From: Cryptomeria japonica
Lineage: Eukaryota; Streptophyta; Pinopsida; Cupressales; Cupressaceae
Assembly (NCBI RefSeq): GCF_030272615.1
Contig: NC_081414.1
Coordinates: 238,797,233-238,861,232, forward strand
DNA: 64,000 nucleotides
Direction: 5' to 3'
The translations under genes were made by a program, and so were the position numbers. The notes beneath the pieces are model-generated. The model searched no databases and was not told the origin of the DNA. It was given only the letters and a program-made list of their open reading frames with translations. Below, piece after piece: positions 1-13,186 of the stretch (position 1 is its first letter; every line of letters starts with the position of its first letter).

Positions 1-1769
1 AACTTTGTTCTAGGTCTTGAACCCATGGAAGCAAATACACACTAAAACATTTTTTTAGGGCTTCAACCCAAGTTCATTACTCTTTGATAATTACAACACT
101 TATGGAAAGATGATTTAGCCTCAAATTAGTATGAATAATTAATTAATTTGAATAATAATAATAACTCAACATGACTACATAAGCTACTTTGACACATTGC
201 ATCTAGCACACTTCTGGCTCTAGTCAAATGTAGCTACTTTTAGATCACTATCTCCAATAAGCATTAGAAATTTATTTACACACTTCCACACAACACACCA
301 CCATCACATAAAGTAAAATATGCATTTTTCCCCAATCCCAGACATGCATAACACATTAAAATCCATTAAGGAAAATCTTTTCCATGACCCAATCAATTCC
401 CAAGAGCAATCAAAATTCAAATTTCCAGACACGAAGAAGACAATCTTTTCTGAAAATAAAATGTAGAAGTAAGAGCCACCAACCTAAAATTCACAAAAAC
501 AAAAATTGAAGTTGAAATATGAAATTGTCAAGCCTTCTCAACTACAAATAATTAAACAATAAATGGAGCACAATTAAATATTAATAAATTAGAATAAATA
601 AATTAATTACTCAATTTCTTAATAAAATGAATAATCCAATCATGTAATAAATACAATAACCAAACCGTGACTGAGAAAAATAAGAAGTCAAAGAGATCGT
701 TTGACCTCATAACCTATGGAACGAGGTGGAAGACACTTAACCAATACGACACATCTCTTAGTTGACCCTAAAGAAAAATCAACCAAGCAAAAGACATCAG
801 GATAAACTAACGAGGTGTACATCTTAAACCAAGAGTGTGTGAGAGAAACTATGTCATCTCTGACAACTTGCCATTGGGATAAAGACACGCTCAAAACTGT
901 GGAGTTATGTGGAGTCAATATCTTGTACCTACAAACCTGCATCAAAGGCCAACACGACATATACAATACATACACATCACAATAAATAGATAGGTGATAG
1001 AGAATCGCGATGACATATCCCGCTCGCAATGAGTGATATGGCATCGTCTCTACTCATGAAGACAATCACGTAATATAATACCTAAACATCACATAGAATC
1101 ATTATCATGAAGTGGGGTTAGTATCATTATCAATCTCATAATTCATGGCATAAATAGGGTACATATAGAAGTTAGTAGATAATTTAGCATCATAATTTTT
1201 TTGTTTTAGTTTATCATAATAATTTTTTAATTTGTGTTCCTACCTAAAGATTTTTTTATGTTTCCCTCTTGATGTGGCTTATTATTTGAAAGAAAAGTTA
1301 AGTATTAGTAATATATGTCCTATTATATTGTTTTCCTTGCAAGTTAGTTCTTTACATCATGAGTAAAATTGAATTTTTGAAAGGGCACATAAACCTTAAA
1401 CAACTAAAATGTCAAACACATCAAGAAAAACCAATAAATTTAAAGATATGCCAATGTTACAATGTAAAAACCACACTAACAACACAATGAGAGTTAGGAG
1501 CTAAATGCCTACAAATCTCCAATTTGATCTCAAAACTGCACACCCTTGACCTAGGTGTGATATTTTGAGATCTTTTAACAATAGTCCATGGCTAAAATTT
1601 TCCTACATCCACATGGAGAGGAGACATAAGAACGGAATCCATATCTATGCTATTCAACCAATAGATGGAATGACCAAGATATGATAAATGATAACTATAT
1701 GGAGATGGTGCAATCTAAGAAGGTATGACCAATCATGTACCATAAGTAGTACGCTCAAACACACACAAA

Positions 1770-1803
1770 CACACATGTATATATGTATATATGTATATGT
1801 GTG

Positions 1804-1834
<31 letters not shown>

Positions 1835-1875
1835 ACATATCTATATGTATATTTATATAAATATATACACATCTC
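1770..1875. repeat. TATATG/TGTATA microsatellite
   Basis: An imperfect run of TATATG, TGTATA and GTGTGT units. The beta counterpart is shorter, so the tract differs in length between the copies. The open frames on both strands here come only from the repeat and are not genes. Confidence 0.9.
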
Positions 1876-2423
1876 ACACAAGCATCCACATATATATCAA
1901 TATCAATTGATATACATTAAATCATTTTTGATATCAAAATCATAAATATTTTGATAAGAGTTCAATTAAATTGCTTTAAAAATGAACTAATAAATAAATA
2001 ATGATATTAATATTAATTTGTCCATTTATATATCAAATTCCATGTTCATGTCAATACCTTAATCCATTTGCTACAGCTTATAATACATACTTTTTTATGT
2101 TTATTTTTGTTGTGGGTGTCAACTTTGTCCGATGCTCTAACATCAAGGACATGCTTTAATAGTTATCTTGTATTTATTCACTACTATTATTGGTAAACCT
2201 TTTAACATATATGATTTGATATTATAGTTAAAATTAAAATGACAAAATTTTTATAAAAAATAGATACATTTTATATATTTTTTAAATTGCATATTATAAT
2301 TTAAAAATAATAGTATATAAATTTATACAAAACTATTACAAATATAAATAAATATATAAATTCTTAAATTTAAAATTATAAATAATTAAATATTAAAAAT
2401 ACAAAATATTTGTCAAAAGTTGT

Positions 2424-2500
2424 ATCTCAATTGGTTGAGCACAATTGGTGAAGATGATCGACTTTCTAATTTTGATTTTCCCTTATCTTTTGGTTATCTA
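2424..2500 (+). other. Possible tRNA-derived relic (A-box-like)
   Basis: The stretch TATCTCAATTGGTTGAGC resembles a tRNA D-arm/A-box and is followed by a GGTGAAGATGATC stretch. No convincing acceptor stem or B-box closes the cloverleaf, so it is not a functional tRNA. It could be a decayed SINE head or chance. A near-identical copy lies at about 26170-26245 in beta. Confidence 0.2.
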
Positions 2501-3604
2501 GATTTTGTGTTTTCTAATATTTTTCTTTTTGACTTGACTTATAGATTTACAGAAATTTGATCTTTTAAAATAAAAGAATTTATAAAATTCATAATTGTAT
2601 AAAATAAATATTCATTCAGAATTGAAAAACAATTATCTAATTATAGATTAACCAACTTAGACCTATATTCTATTGAAAAATAGAGTATTTTTCTTAGACT
2701 TAAAACGTGTAATCCTTCACAAAAATGGTAGTGAATAATCCAGTAATACATAAAAGGACTTCAACTATTAGCTCTTATCAAAATTGATAATTCTGGCTTC
2801 TCCCTGGCTTTCAAGTCATATCAACGAAAGATCTAATTAAATTACTCAGATCGCTTTCCTTTGCAATCTTTGCTTGCTGACTATCGAACAAAACCAAAGT
2901 CAAGTTTAAATTTGGTGGCGTTATTCAGGTGATAGGAACGAAAATAATCAGATAATGTGATACACTTCCGCCAAATGAATAAAGCCAAGAAAAGATTAAC
3001 AGGCCCAATGACTACAAATACTTACAACACTTTCTCCAAATGCATAATGTTAAAGCACATGCATACATCTGCATTTTCTTGTCTTGCTACCATTTGTCCC
3101 TTCAACAATACAATTCGCTTTGCTCTGCACCGCAATACACGGTAACATTATATTTATGTATCCAAACAACTACTGGAAAATTAAAGAATGTAGAGTTTCT
3201 CATTAGGAGGAACAACTTGGGAAGAAAAAATGGAAAAGGCAAACTGTTTTAATAGACTTAAATGGATGCTCTGACAAGATATTTTTTAACTAGAACTTAT
3301 TTATAAACCCAAGTTTAATCATCATTGCTGAAAGCAAAGGGAATACAGTAGAGCTCCCTTCAAACCCAACAAGGTCAGTACACAATTAACACCACTAGCC
3401 TTCAATGCAATGCAGGATGGTGAAATATATAAATCAGCAATTGAGTTAATTTGGCATATAGCCATTGATTGGTATCAAAGGAGCTCTATCAATATATTCC
3501 AATAACATACCCGATTTTAACTTGTTTGAATAAGATTGGGCATTCACAAAATTGCCTTTATAAATTTATAAATTTTTAGGTTTATGGACATTTAGATTCC
3601 TTAC

Positions 3605-3670
3605 AGTGAAGGCCTTACATAGTGTTAACCTTCTAGATAGTGAAGGCCTTACATAATGTTAACCTTCTAG
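3605..3670. repeat. Short tandem duplication in palindrome arm
   Basis: AGTGAAGGCCTTACATA followed by TGTTAACCTTCTAG occurs twice in a row (period about 35-40 bp). It also occurs in beta at about 27365-27430. Confidence 0.8.
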
Positions 3671-4215
3671 CTATTGTATTTAGCTAGATGGCACTATCTA
3701 TAGTTCTATACATTTATAGATCTTGGTCATACTATGTAACCTTCATGAGAATCTATGACAAAACATCATTAACCCAATACAATATTGAAAAAAACATCAT
3801 TAATCTATTGAATTTCAAAAAGGCATAAGTGACAAATATATCCAACGGAAGTCAGAAATACAAAACCCTTAACACTATCAGGACCAATTGTATCTTAGAA
3901 TATGCAGAGAACGGTTATTATGCCTCGCTCATTTTATAGTAGTCAGCTACGTTGATACTATAATTTTTAAACACTTCAGAAGTTCCAAAGGGGGTACTAT
4001 GACCCTCTGTACGTACTTTGGAGCTTCTGAGCTGTTTAAAAATAATTGTATCAATTTTGATTTAATCCACTGATAAAATGTCCAGGCATAATAATCATTC
4101 CTGAGGTATTCTAAGATACAATTGGTAATAATATTGTTAAAGGTTTTCTATTTCTGATTTCCGTTGGATATATTTGTCAATAATGCTTTTTGAAATTCAA
4201 AAAGGTTAACACCAT

Positions 4216-4220
4216 GTAAG
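4216..4220. other. Target-site duplication, left
   Basis: GTAAG, repeated at 13187-13191. The beta copy has one GTAAG at the matching unoccupied site (about 27985). Confidence 0.95.
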
Positions 4221-5957
4221 TGTTGGAAGTGGAAAACACTCTGAGAGGGGGGGGTGAATCAGAGTGTGACAAAATTTTAACGAGTTATACTTTTATGGAC
4301 CTTGACAATTGTAATTCACTGTGTGCACAGATGGCTGAGACTTAACACTTTGTTGAAATACATTAATGCAGTATGAAATATACCATTGAACCAACTAAAA
4401 CATTTGATTCAGACCTTGTTTTAAAACAATGGTATTAAAATATTACACAAACTTGAAACATTAAAACAGTACTTTCAATATTGCATTACATAAATCCAAC
4501 TAAACAGAGTATGAGATAAAGAGGACTAAAATATGATGTATCAGAGCATACACTAGTAAAACAGAATGAAACACGACAATGCACATAACACAATATTTTT
4601 CATGAGTGGAAAACCCTCTTGGGGTAGAAAAACCACTCCGAAGATCCCTTATATTGATTCAAAAAGAGCACCAACTCAGTTCATATGTTTTAGAAACCAC
4701 AAGGCCTCAAGGAGCACCAACCCCTCTTCTTATCAATGAATATTTCAACTCGAGCTACAACCACTGGTGATTTTATGCATGCATTTTATTCTTGCAGTCA
4801 CAAAACCATCAGGGATTGGAGCGAGAATATTTTACCAGTCTGTACATATGAATAATTTTGCAACAATATTCTTCAAGGATAAAATTAACACTATTCAATC
4901 TCTGACAAAAATCTAGTTTCAAATCAATAAAGCCTCATATGCTCTGAACAATATGGTTTCGAAAACCCTGAACAATATGGTTTCACATCAACAAAGTCTC
5001 ATATACTCTGTAATAAAAACAGAGTATTGATTCTTAAGAAACCCCTCGGCTGTGACTGGTAAACTACTGCCCTGTTTTAAAATGATATCACTTAATTCAC
5101 ACTTGTCTCACTGTATCTCACTGTTTTTCACGCATCTCCTGTTCTGAGAACAAAACGTTTTATATATGCCAAAAACAACAGACAAGTCTTCATAAGAAAC
5201 TCACGTTAGGGTTGAGAGAAAGAAACTATTTTACGGTACACAGTTACAGCAACTGTTTTTCTTTTTTCATTTAAATAAACAGCTCTTCTTCAACTAACAG
5301 AAGATAAACAACAATAACTCTTTCATTCTTTTTCATTTCCAAAACAAAACCGGAATGAACAAAACATTTACCATAACTGATTCAAAAAATCACCAGAGAG
5401 TAACAAGCTTTCTCCATTTCGTCCATTAATTTGCTCTTGTAAAAAATAAAGTTATAGAGAATACCTGCCATTGAAGACCATAAAAAAAAAACACTTGTAG
5501 AAAAGCGACGGCAGAATCCACATAAACTTCTTTTTATGCCAATGAACAGAGTCAAGAATACTATCAATCGAAAGCTTGCACTGGACTGGTAAACATATCA
5601 AAAACCCATATGCAGATTTCAAGGAAACATTCCACATTCTCCGCATAAGATACAGTGATAGCTAGGGTTTGAAGAATGTAGAGATGAAATGCGAACAATC
5701 AAACTTCTTTTCCAAGCTTAACCAAAACTAAGCATCCGTAACAAATGAAAAAGAAACTTATTTGAAGTCCATATTACGTTGCCCACCACATGGATCATTA
5801 TTCCCAAGACATAAGCACTTAGTCAAATAACATGTGCATTTATCCTTTACTGCCACGCAAACATCCATATTGCCCGATAGGAGTCAAAAACTTAACCATG
5901 ATTAGAAATTAGCCACTACGTATACTTTTTGGCATCAAGGTCAAAATAGGGTCAACA
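4221..5957 (-). repeat. Copia 3' LTR
   Basis: 1,737 bp, almost identical to 11449-13186. At 5787-5792 it reads CACATG where the 5' LTR has the G-box CACGTG. Most differences between the LTRs are CG against CA or TG. Confidence 0.96.
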
Positions 5958-5972
5958 AACTCCCCCTTTGTC
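5958..5972 (-). promoter_or_regulatory. Copia polypurine tract
   Basis: On the minus strand it reads ACAAAGGGGGAGTT directly before the 3' LTR, the expected plus-strand primer position. Two more purine tracts lie upstream (see 6500-6575). Confidence 0.85.
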
Positions 5973-6568
5973 CTTGATGACAAAAACCATACCAACAATG
6001 ATCTAAACAGAATAGGCAATCTGGAAAACTGTAATCATCAAATATATATCATAAAAGGATCTAGTGTCAAAAAAATGACACAATATGCTGCCCATAAGAC
6101 CTGTTAATAAGAGTATGTCACTGAAGTATTAAGCTTATGTCCAAGAGAAAATGCCAAAACCTGACAATACCAGAACCTGTGATGTAAAGATACCAAAAAC
6201 CTGTTAAATATCAAAAACTGTGATGCAATGATAACCTATATAGCACCAAGCCCAAAAACTGTGCTGAGCAAACAATTGTCCCAAAATCTGAGCTGAATAC
6301 AAAAAAACTGTAACATGATCAAAACCTGTATAGCCTTTAAAACTGTGACATGAATACAAAACTGTAACATGAATACAAAAACTATAACATCAAAATCTGT
6401 GTAGCCTGAATCCCAAAACCAAAAATCTGATCAAAATCAGAGAAAATCTGAGCTGAGCAAACACTGAGCAAACAAGATATAGAGTACCAGATGACAATTT
6501 TCTCCCCCTTTTTGTCTCAAGGACAAAGAAACAACACATTGCTGCGCAGAAGAGAGCTATGCTCCCCC
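5973..6568 (-). other. Copia 3' untranslated region with short degenerate repeats
   Basis: About 600 bp between the pol stop and the 3' purine tract. From about 6120 to 6470 it is a degenerate array of units such as AAAACTGTRACATGAATAC and CAAAACCTGT. At 6500-6575 two additional pyrimidine tracts (CTCCCCCTTTTT and GCTCCCCCTTAA) are purine tracts on the element strand. The first is followed by GTCTCAAGGACAAAGA, echoing GTCCTTGATGACAAA after the real tract at 5958. Confidence 0.7.
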
Positions 6569-9500
6569 TTAATATGTGCAGGGACTAAGAATGGAAGACT
6601 GAGAGAAGACTCCCAACCGATCGCGAAGCCTCTCAAATGTGTCTTTAGATAAAGCTTTTGTAAAAATATCAGCAACTTGAGCTTGTGAAGGAACAAACAC
6701 TAATTGAAACTCATTAGCCAACACCTGATCTCGTAAAAAATGGAGTTTAATGGCAACATGTTTAGTACGAGAGTGCATAATAGGATTTTTTGAAAGATCA
6801 ATTGCACTAGTATTGTCACAATAGATTGAAATGGGCTTAATAGTAGAAATGCCCATATCAGTAATTTGATGAGACATCCATATCAGTTGTGTGCAACATG
6901 CAGTGGCTACTATATATTCTGACTCTGCGGTGGACAGAGTGACACAATCTTTCTTTTTACTGTGCCAAGCAACAAGACAATCACCAAGAAAGAAGGCAGC
7001 TCCACTGGTGCTTTTACGATCATCTAGACAACCAGCCCAATCAGAATCAGTGAAGCCAACAAGAGTGAAGTCATTAGTACGGGGATACCAAAGACCATAA
7101 TCTAGTGTGCCTTGAACATATCTAAAGATTCGTTTTACAGCATTCAAATGAGATTGTTGAGGTGCAGATTGAAAGTGAGAGACTAGACAAACTGCAAACA
7201 TTAAATCTGGTCGAGATGCAGTTAAATATAATAGACTTCCTATCATTGACCTGTACTCAGATTGATTTACTGCAGGTGAGTCATCAGATTTGGTCAATTT
7301 ACAGCCTGTTTCCATTGGAGTGTTGACTGGTTTACAATCTGCCATATTAAATTTTCTAATCATCTCTTTGGCATATTTAGTTTGTGACAAGAAGATACCT
7401 TGCTGAAGTTGTAACACTTGAAGACCAAGAAAGAAATTCAGTTCCCCAAACATAGACATTTCAAACTCAGATTCCATGATTTTAGAGAACTTTTTGGATA
7501 AAGAGTCATTATTACAGCCAAAAATGATATCATCTACATATATCACAACCACTAGGACATCATTACCTTCGAGTTTAACATATAAGTTGCTATCTACAAC
7601 ACCTCTAGTGAATCCATTTGCTTTAAGATGATTATCCAGTCTAGAGTACCAAGCTCTTGGAGCCTGTTTAAGGCCATAGAGTGCTTTCTTTAATCTGTAT
7701 ACATAATCAGATTTGTCTCCAACTTCAAAACCTTCCGGCTGTTCCATATAAACTTCTTCATCAAGATAACCATTCAAAAAGGCAGTTTTGACATCCATCT
7801 GATAAACTTTAAATTTTTTATAGCAAGAGTATACAAGAAAAATTCTGATTGATTCTAATCTAGCTACTGGTGCAAATGTTTCTCCAAAATCTATTCCTTC
7901 CTACTGAGCATAACCTTTACACACAAAACGAGCTTTATTTCTAACAACCTTCCCAGATTCATCAAGCTTATTTCTAAAAATCCATTTGCCTCCTATCACA
8001 TTCTTATCATCTGGCCTAGGTACTAATTCCCAAGTTTGGTTTTTCTCTATTTGACTGATTTCATCTTTCATTGCATTTAACCAACATTCATCAGATAAAG
8101 CATCAGAAACATTTTTGGGTTCAAAATCAGTTACCAAACAAAAATGTTCAGCCAGTTGAGCTTGTTCAGTTGTTTTTGCCCTTCTCCTAGTCAAAATACC
8201 TGCATCTATATTGCCAATAACTTGACTTTGAGGATGTCTCTTTGTTATAATTTTTGAGGGTGTATAATGGAGAATACCTGTCTCTGCATTTGAATTCTCT
8301 GTATTTTCTACATCAGAACTTGATGAACATATTTCATTTTTCTTTTCTGTTTCTGCATGTTTAGGAACTTGATCAACCTTTGTTAAAGTAATTTCCTCTT
8401 CCTCAATGTCCTGCAAATCATTACTTAACAAAAATTGTTCATCAAATCTTACATTTATTGTTTCAACAATTTTATTCAGTCTATTATTGAAACATCTATA
8501 GGCTTTGCTATGAGTAGAGTATCCAAGAAAGATACCCTCATCAGTTTTAGCCTCAAAATTTCCTAGATTTTCTTCATCTCTTTTTAGATAACATTTGGCA
8601 CCAAAAATTTTGAAATATTTGATAGAAGCAGCTTTTCCATACCAAAGTTCATAAGGAGTAAAGGTAGATTTTACCCTGATTTGTACACGATTCAAAATGT
8701 AAACAGCTATGTGTACAGCTTCTTTCCAATACCTGTCTGGTAGATTTGCCTCATTAAGCATTGTGCGAGCCATTTCTTTGAATGTTCTATTCTTTCTCTC
8801 AACTACTCCATTCTGTTGAGGTGTACGAGTAGTAGCATATTGTCTCTTAATACCATGTCTTTCACAGTAATCAATGAATTCTTGTGAAGTGAATTCACCA
8901 CCCTTGTCTGATCTCAAGCATTTCAATTTTAGATCAGATTCTCGTTCAACCATTTTTCTGAAAATCTTAAATCTATCAAATGCTTCGGATTTGTGTTTAA
9001 GGAAAGTGACCCATACCATTCTGGTATAGTCATCAACAAAAAGCATAAAATATTTTTCACCATTTATAGACTGTGTCCTTGTAGGACCACATAAGTCTGT
9101 GTGAACAAGCTGTAATGGTCTAGTACAAGAATGTTCTTTAGGTTTGAAAGACACTTTTGTTTGCTTTCCTTTCAAACATGCTTTACAAACTGAATTGAAT
9201 GGTTTATTCAAAATAGGCAAACCTCTAACATTCTGATTTTTACTGATTCTAACCAGATTGTCAAAATTTATATGTCCTAGGCGTTTATGCCATAACCAAT
9301 TTTCTTCTATTTGACCCATAAGACAAATGCCTTCATTATTCTCATAGTCAGTGGAATCAAGCAGACTGTAGACATTGCCAATTGTTCTCAAACCAGCAGC
9401 AACAGTTTTACCAGATTTATTTTTGATAGTACAATCTTGAGAGCTAAAAGATACACTATAACCACTATCACAAATTTGACTGACACTCAATAAATTGTGC

Positions 9501-11374
9501 TTTAACCCTTCAACAAAGTACACATCATGAATAGGAGTATCATCATTTAGCAATAATGTACCTTTACCTCGTACATAAGCTCCTAAATTATCCCCAAAGC
9601 GTACAAAGCCACCATTAAAGTCTTCAAGATGCAGAAATTTATTTCTATCTCCTGTCATATGGTGTGAACAGCCACTGTCCAACACCCATAAAGATTTCTT
9701 ATTTGAGAAAAGTGCAGTTTGCACTATCATTGATTGCTCAATACCAGGTACAAACTTAGGTTTCCATATTTTATTAGGACTTGCCTTTGTTTTGCACTGT
9801 ATAGTAGTATGCCCAAAAGTGTTACACTTATTACACTTTACTGTGTTTGGAAAGTCATATCCTTGATTGTAACCAAACATAGGAGATCTTTGTTGCAGAA
9901 ATCTGCAAGTATTAACCTTATGACCAAACCTATTGCAATAAAAACAGTATCCATGAAAGAAGCCAAACCTAAAAGGTTTTGTTCTGTTATAAGTCTGAAA
10001 TGTTTTTCTAGTTGCTGACTTAGTGTTCTGTCTTGATGATTCAGCTTTATTAAACCCCAAACCAGCCAAATCTTTATGCAACTTTTGCTTGCTCAAGATG
10101 TCATTTAGATGTATTGTACTTTCATACTGTTCAATTTGTTTTTGTAATTTTGTGGACTGTTGTTCTAATGTTTCAATTTTCTTTTCTCTTTCTTCAAGAA
10201 GGGACTTCAAGTTTGAAGTCACTAAATTTGCATCATTTAACTCAACTTGTAAAATCTGATTTGAATTTTCATGCGAGGCTACAAGTTTCTTTAACCTCTT
10301 TATTTCTTTTAAGGCACACAGCAATTCTCCTTCAAGATCTATTTCTCCTTGATCTAGATCTTCAAATTCATTTTTTGTTTTGCTAGTTACATCTTCTAAT
10401 TCTGCCATAAATAGAGTTTCATCACCTTCACAAGGTGAATCATCTGATTCATTTCCAGAGTCTTCTTTAGTAAAAAGACTCTTCTTTTTCTTGAAGGTAT
10501 TAAATCTCCTTTTAGTATTCCACATTTTCTTTTTGTAGAATTTTTCTGGTTTTTCCTCTTCACTGTTTTGATCACTTAGAGGACATTGAGCAGCAAAGTG
10601 TCCAGCTTTGCCACAATTAAAACACTTAAATGGTAATTTACCCTTATATTTCTTTTTTAGTTTTCTAACAAGAAGGGCTTCTATAGCATCTAAAAGTTCA
10701 GATTCACTATCAAGTTCTTCTTTCTTTTCAACTTTAAAAGCTGTTTCTTTTGAAGAAGACGGATTATTACCTATCCTCATCTCATAGGCAGTAAGAATGC
10801 TTTGAAGGTTATCAAGTGTCATGGTAGAAAAACTTTTCTTTTCTTCTAAGGTTGAAACCTTAGTTTCAAACTTGGGTAACAAGGTTCTAATCACTTTATT
10901 GACAACTTCCTTTTCTTCAACCTCTTCACCAAGACCCTTTCTCGAATTTACAATTTCATCAACTCTAAGAAAATAGCTTGCTACTGTTTCATCTTCTTTC
11001 ATTCTTAAGGATTCAAACTAATTTTTGAGTGTAAGGATTTTAGATTCCTTAACCTTAGCATCCCCTTGATAAATGGTTTCAAGTTTTTTCCAAATATCAT
11101 AAGCAGAAGAACAATGCATGACTTTAACAAAAACATCTTTAGTGAGACCACATAAGAGAGCATGCTTAGCTCTGGCATTTAACTCATACTTGGTTTTATC
11201 ATCAGGATCAGTAGGAATAATGGAAGGAACTATATATTTTGTGATCACAATATTCCACACATTAAGATCAACTGAAATGAGATAAGTTTCCATCCTAATC
11301 TTCCAGAACACATAATCAGTTCCATCAAAAAGAGGAGCTCTTGAAAGTGAAGCACCTTCCTGAGTTTGAGCCAT
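6569..11374 (-). pseudogene. Copia gag-pol polyprotein, two in-frame stops
   Basis: One frame of about 1,601 codons from the ATG at 11374 (start MAQTQEG) to 6569, broken only by TAG at about residue 119 (gag) and 1158 (early RT). Visible in order are a gag region; a CCHC knuckle (CFNCGKAGHFAAQC, about 251-264); a coiled coil (about 355-430); two more knuckles (about 477-490 and 514-527); the protease motif DSG (about 566); a GAG-pre-integrase LWHKRLGH motif; an integrase with HTDLCGP, LRSDKGGEF and NGVVERKNR supplying the D, D and E; an RT with YVDD; and an RNase H with DSDWAGC and STAESEY. Start codons upstream of 11374 lie in or near the LTR. The frame is otherwise well kept, so the damage is recent. 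Confidence 0.95.
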
Positions 11375-11434
11375 AAAAAAAACTTCCAAATGACTAGGAA
11401 CAATCCCTAGGACAGACCTATATGAGGGACCCTT

Positions 11435-11446
11435 GCTCTGATACCA
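11435..11446 (-). promoter_or_regulatory. Copia primer-binding site
   Basis: Reads TGGTATCAGAGC on the minus strand, complementary to the 3' end of initiator methionine tRNA, two bases inside the 5' LTR. Confidence 0.95.
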
Positions 11447-11448
11447 CT

Positions 11449-13186
11449 TGTTGGAAGTGGAAAACACTCTGAGAGGGGGGGGTGAATCAGAGTGTGACAA
11501 AATTTTAACGAGTTATACTTTTATGGACCTTGACAATTGTAATTCACTGTGTGCACAGATGGCTGAGACTTAACACTTTGTTGAAATACATTAATGCAGT
11601 ATGAAATATACCATTGAACCAACTAAAACATTTGATTCAGACCTTGTTTTAAAACAATGGTATTAAAATATTACACAAACTTGAAACATTAAAACAGTAC
11701 TTTCAATATTGCATTACATAAATCCAACTAAACAGAGTATGAGATAAAGAGGACTAAAATATGATGTATCAGAGCATACACTAGTAAAACAGAATGAAAC
11801 ACGACAATGCACATAACACAATATTTTTCATGAGTGGAAAACCCTCTTGGGGTAGAAAAACCACTCCGAAGATCCCTTATATTGATTCAAAAAGAGCACC
11901 AACTCAGTTCATATGTTTTAGAAACCACAAGGCCTCAAGGAGCACCAACCCCTCTTCTTATCAATGAATATTTCAACTCGAGCTACAACCACTGGTGATT
12001 TTATGCATGCATTTTATTCTTGCAGTCACAAAACCATCAGGGATTGGAGCGAGAATATTTTACCAGTCTGTACATATGAATAATTTTGCAACAATATTCT
12101 TCAAGGATAAAATTAACACTATTCAATCTCTGACAAAAATCTAGTTTCAAATCAATAAAGCCTCATATGCTCTGAACAATATGGTTTCAAAAAACCTGAA
12201 CAATATGGTTTCACATCAACAAAGTCTCATATACTCTGTAATAAAAACAGAGTATTGATTCTTAAGAAACCCCTCGGCTGTGACTGGTAAACTACTGCCC
12301 TGTTTTAAAATGATATCACTTAATTCACACTTGTCTCACTGTATCTCACTGTTTTTCACGCATCTCCTGTTCTGAGAACAAAACGTTTTATATATTCCAA
12401 AAACAACAGACAAGTCTTCATAAGAAACTCACGTTAGGGTTGAGAGAAAGAAACTATTTTACGGTACACAGTTACAGCAACTGTTTTTCTTTTTTCATTT
12501 AAATAAACAGCTCTTCTTCAACTAACAGAAGATAAACAACAATAACTCTTTCATTCTTTTTCATTTCCAAAACAAAACCGGAATGAACAAAACATTTACC
12601 ATAACTGATTCGAAAAATCACCAGAGAGTAACAAGCTTTCTCCATTTCGTCCATTAATTTGCTCTTGTAAAAAATAAAGTTATAGAGAATACCTGCCATT
12701 GAAGACCATAAAAAAAAGACACCTGTAGAAAAGCAACGGCAGAATCCACATAAACTTCTTTTTATGCCAACGAACAGAGTCAAGAATACTATCAATCGAA
12801 AGCTTGCACTGGACTGGTAAACATATCAAAAACCCATATGCAGATTTCAAGGAAACGTTCCACATTCTCCGCATAAGATACAGTGATAGCTAGGGTTTGA
12901 AGAATGTAGAGATGAAATGCGAACAATCAAACTTCTTTTCCAAGCTTAACCAAAACTACGCATCCGTAACAAATGAAAAAGAAACTTATTTGAAGTCCAT
13001 ATTACGTTGCCCACCACGTGGATCATTATTCCCAAGACATAAGCGCTTAGTCAAATAACATGTGCATTTATCCTTTACTGCCACGCAAACATCCATATTG
13101 CCCGATAGGAGTCAAAAACTTAACCATGATTAGAAATTAGCCACTATGTATACTTTTTTGGCATCAAGGTCAAAATAGGGTCAACA
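11449..13186 (-). repeat. Copia 5' LTR
   Basis: 1,738 bp, next to the primer-binding site, so this is the promoter-bearing LTR of the minus-strand element. It contains a TATA-like motif and a perfect G-box (CCACGTGG, 13014-13021) in what should be U3. Confidence 0.96.
12384..12394 (-). promoter_or_regulatory. LTR TATA box candidate
   Basis: The minus strand reads TATATAAAACG about 0.8 kb into the LTR. Its position suits the U3/R boundary of a 1.7-kb LTR, with a transcript start expected some 25-35 bases downstream. The 3' LTR has the same motif at about 5157-5167. Confidence 0.55.

Larger units (their letters stand above)
3260..4220. repeat. Palindrome 1, left arm and inner right arm (alpha)
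   Basis: The sequence from 3260 to about 3995 is repeated in inverted order from about 4010 to 4220, continuing after the copia insertion at 13192-13552. The turn lies at about 4001, where GAAGTTCCAAAG on the left faces CTTTGGAGCTTC on the right. Arms are similar but diverged, with indels. The arms read openly for short protein-like stretches that I do not recognise. Confidence 0.85.
4221..13186 (-). mobile_element. Full-length Ty1/copia LTR retrotransposon
   Basis: An 8,966-bp element on the minus strand. Two LTRs (1,737 and 1,738 bp) start TGTTGG and end TCAACA on the plus strand. The primer-binding site reads TGGTATCAGAGC (initiator-Met tRNA type), a purine tract lies at the other LTR, and one gag-pol frame is in copia order (gag, protease, integrase, RT, RNase H). 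The 5-bp target duplication GTAAG flanks it. The LTRs differ at about 13 bases plus one indel, so it is young. Two in-frame TAG codons break the polyprotein, so this copy should not be autonomous. Its lineage within copia is not assigned. Confidence 0.97.

Noticed and set aside
1654-1945. Open frames on both strands over the TATATG tract
   Set aside because: They consist of Tyr/Thr/Val/Ile repeats produced by the microsatellite, and the length differs between the two copies.
6891-7100. Plus-strand frames across the copia polyprotein (6891-7100, 9311-10386)
   Set aside because: Shadows of the minus-strand gag-pol frame.
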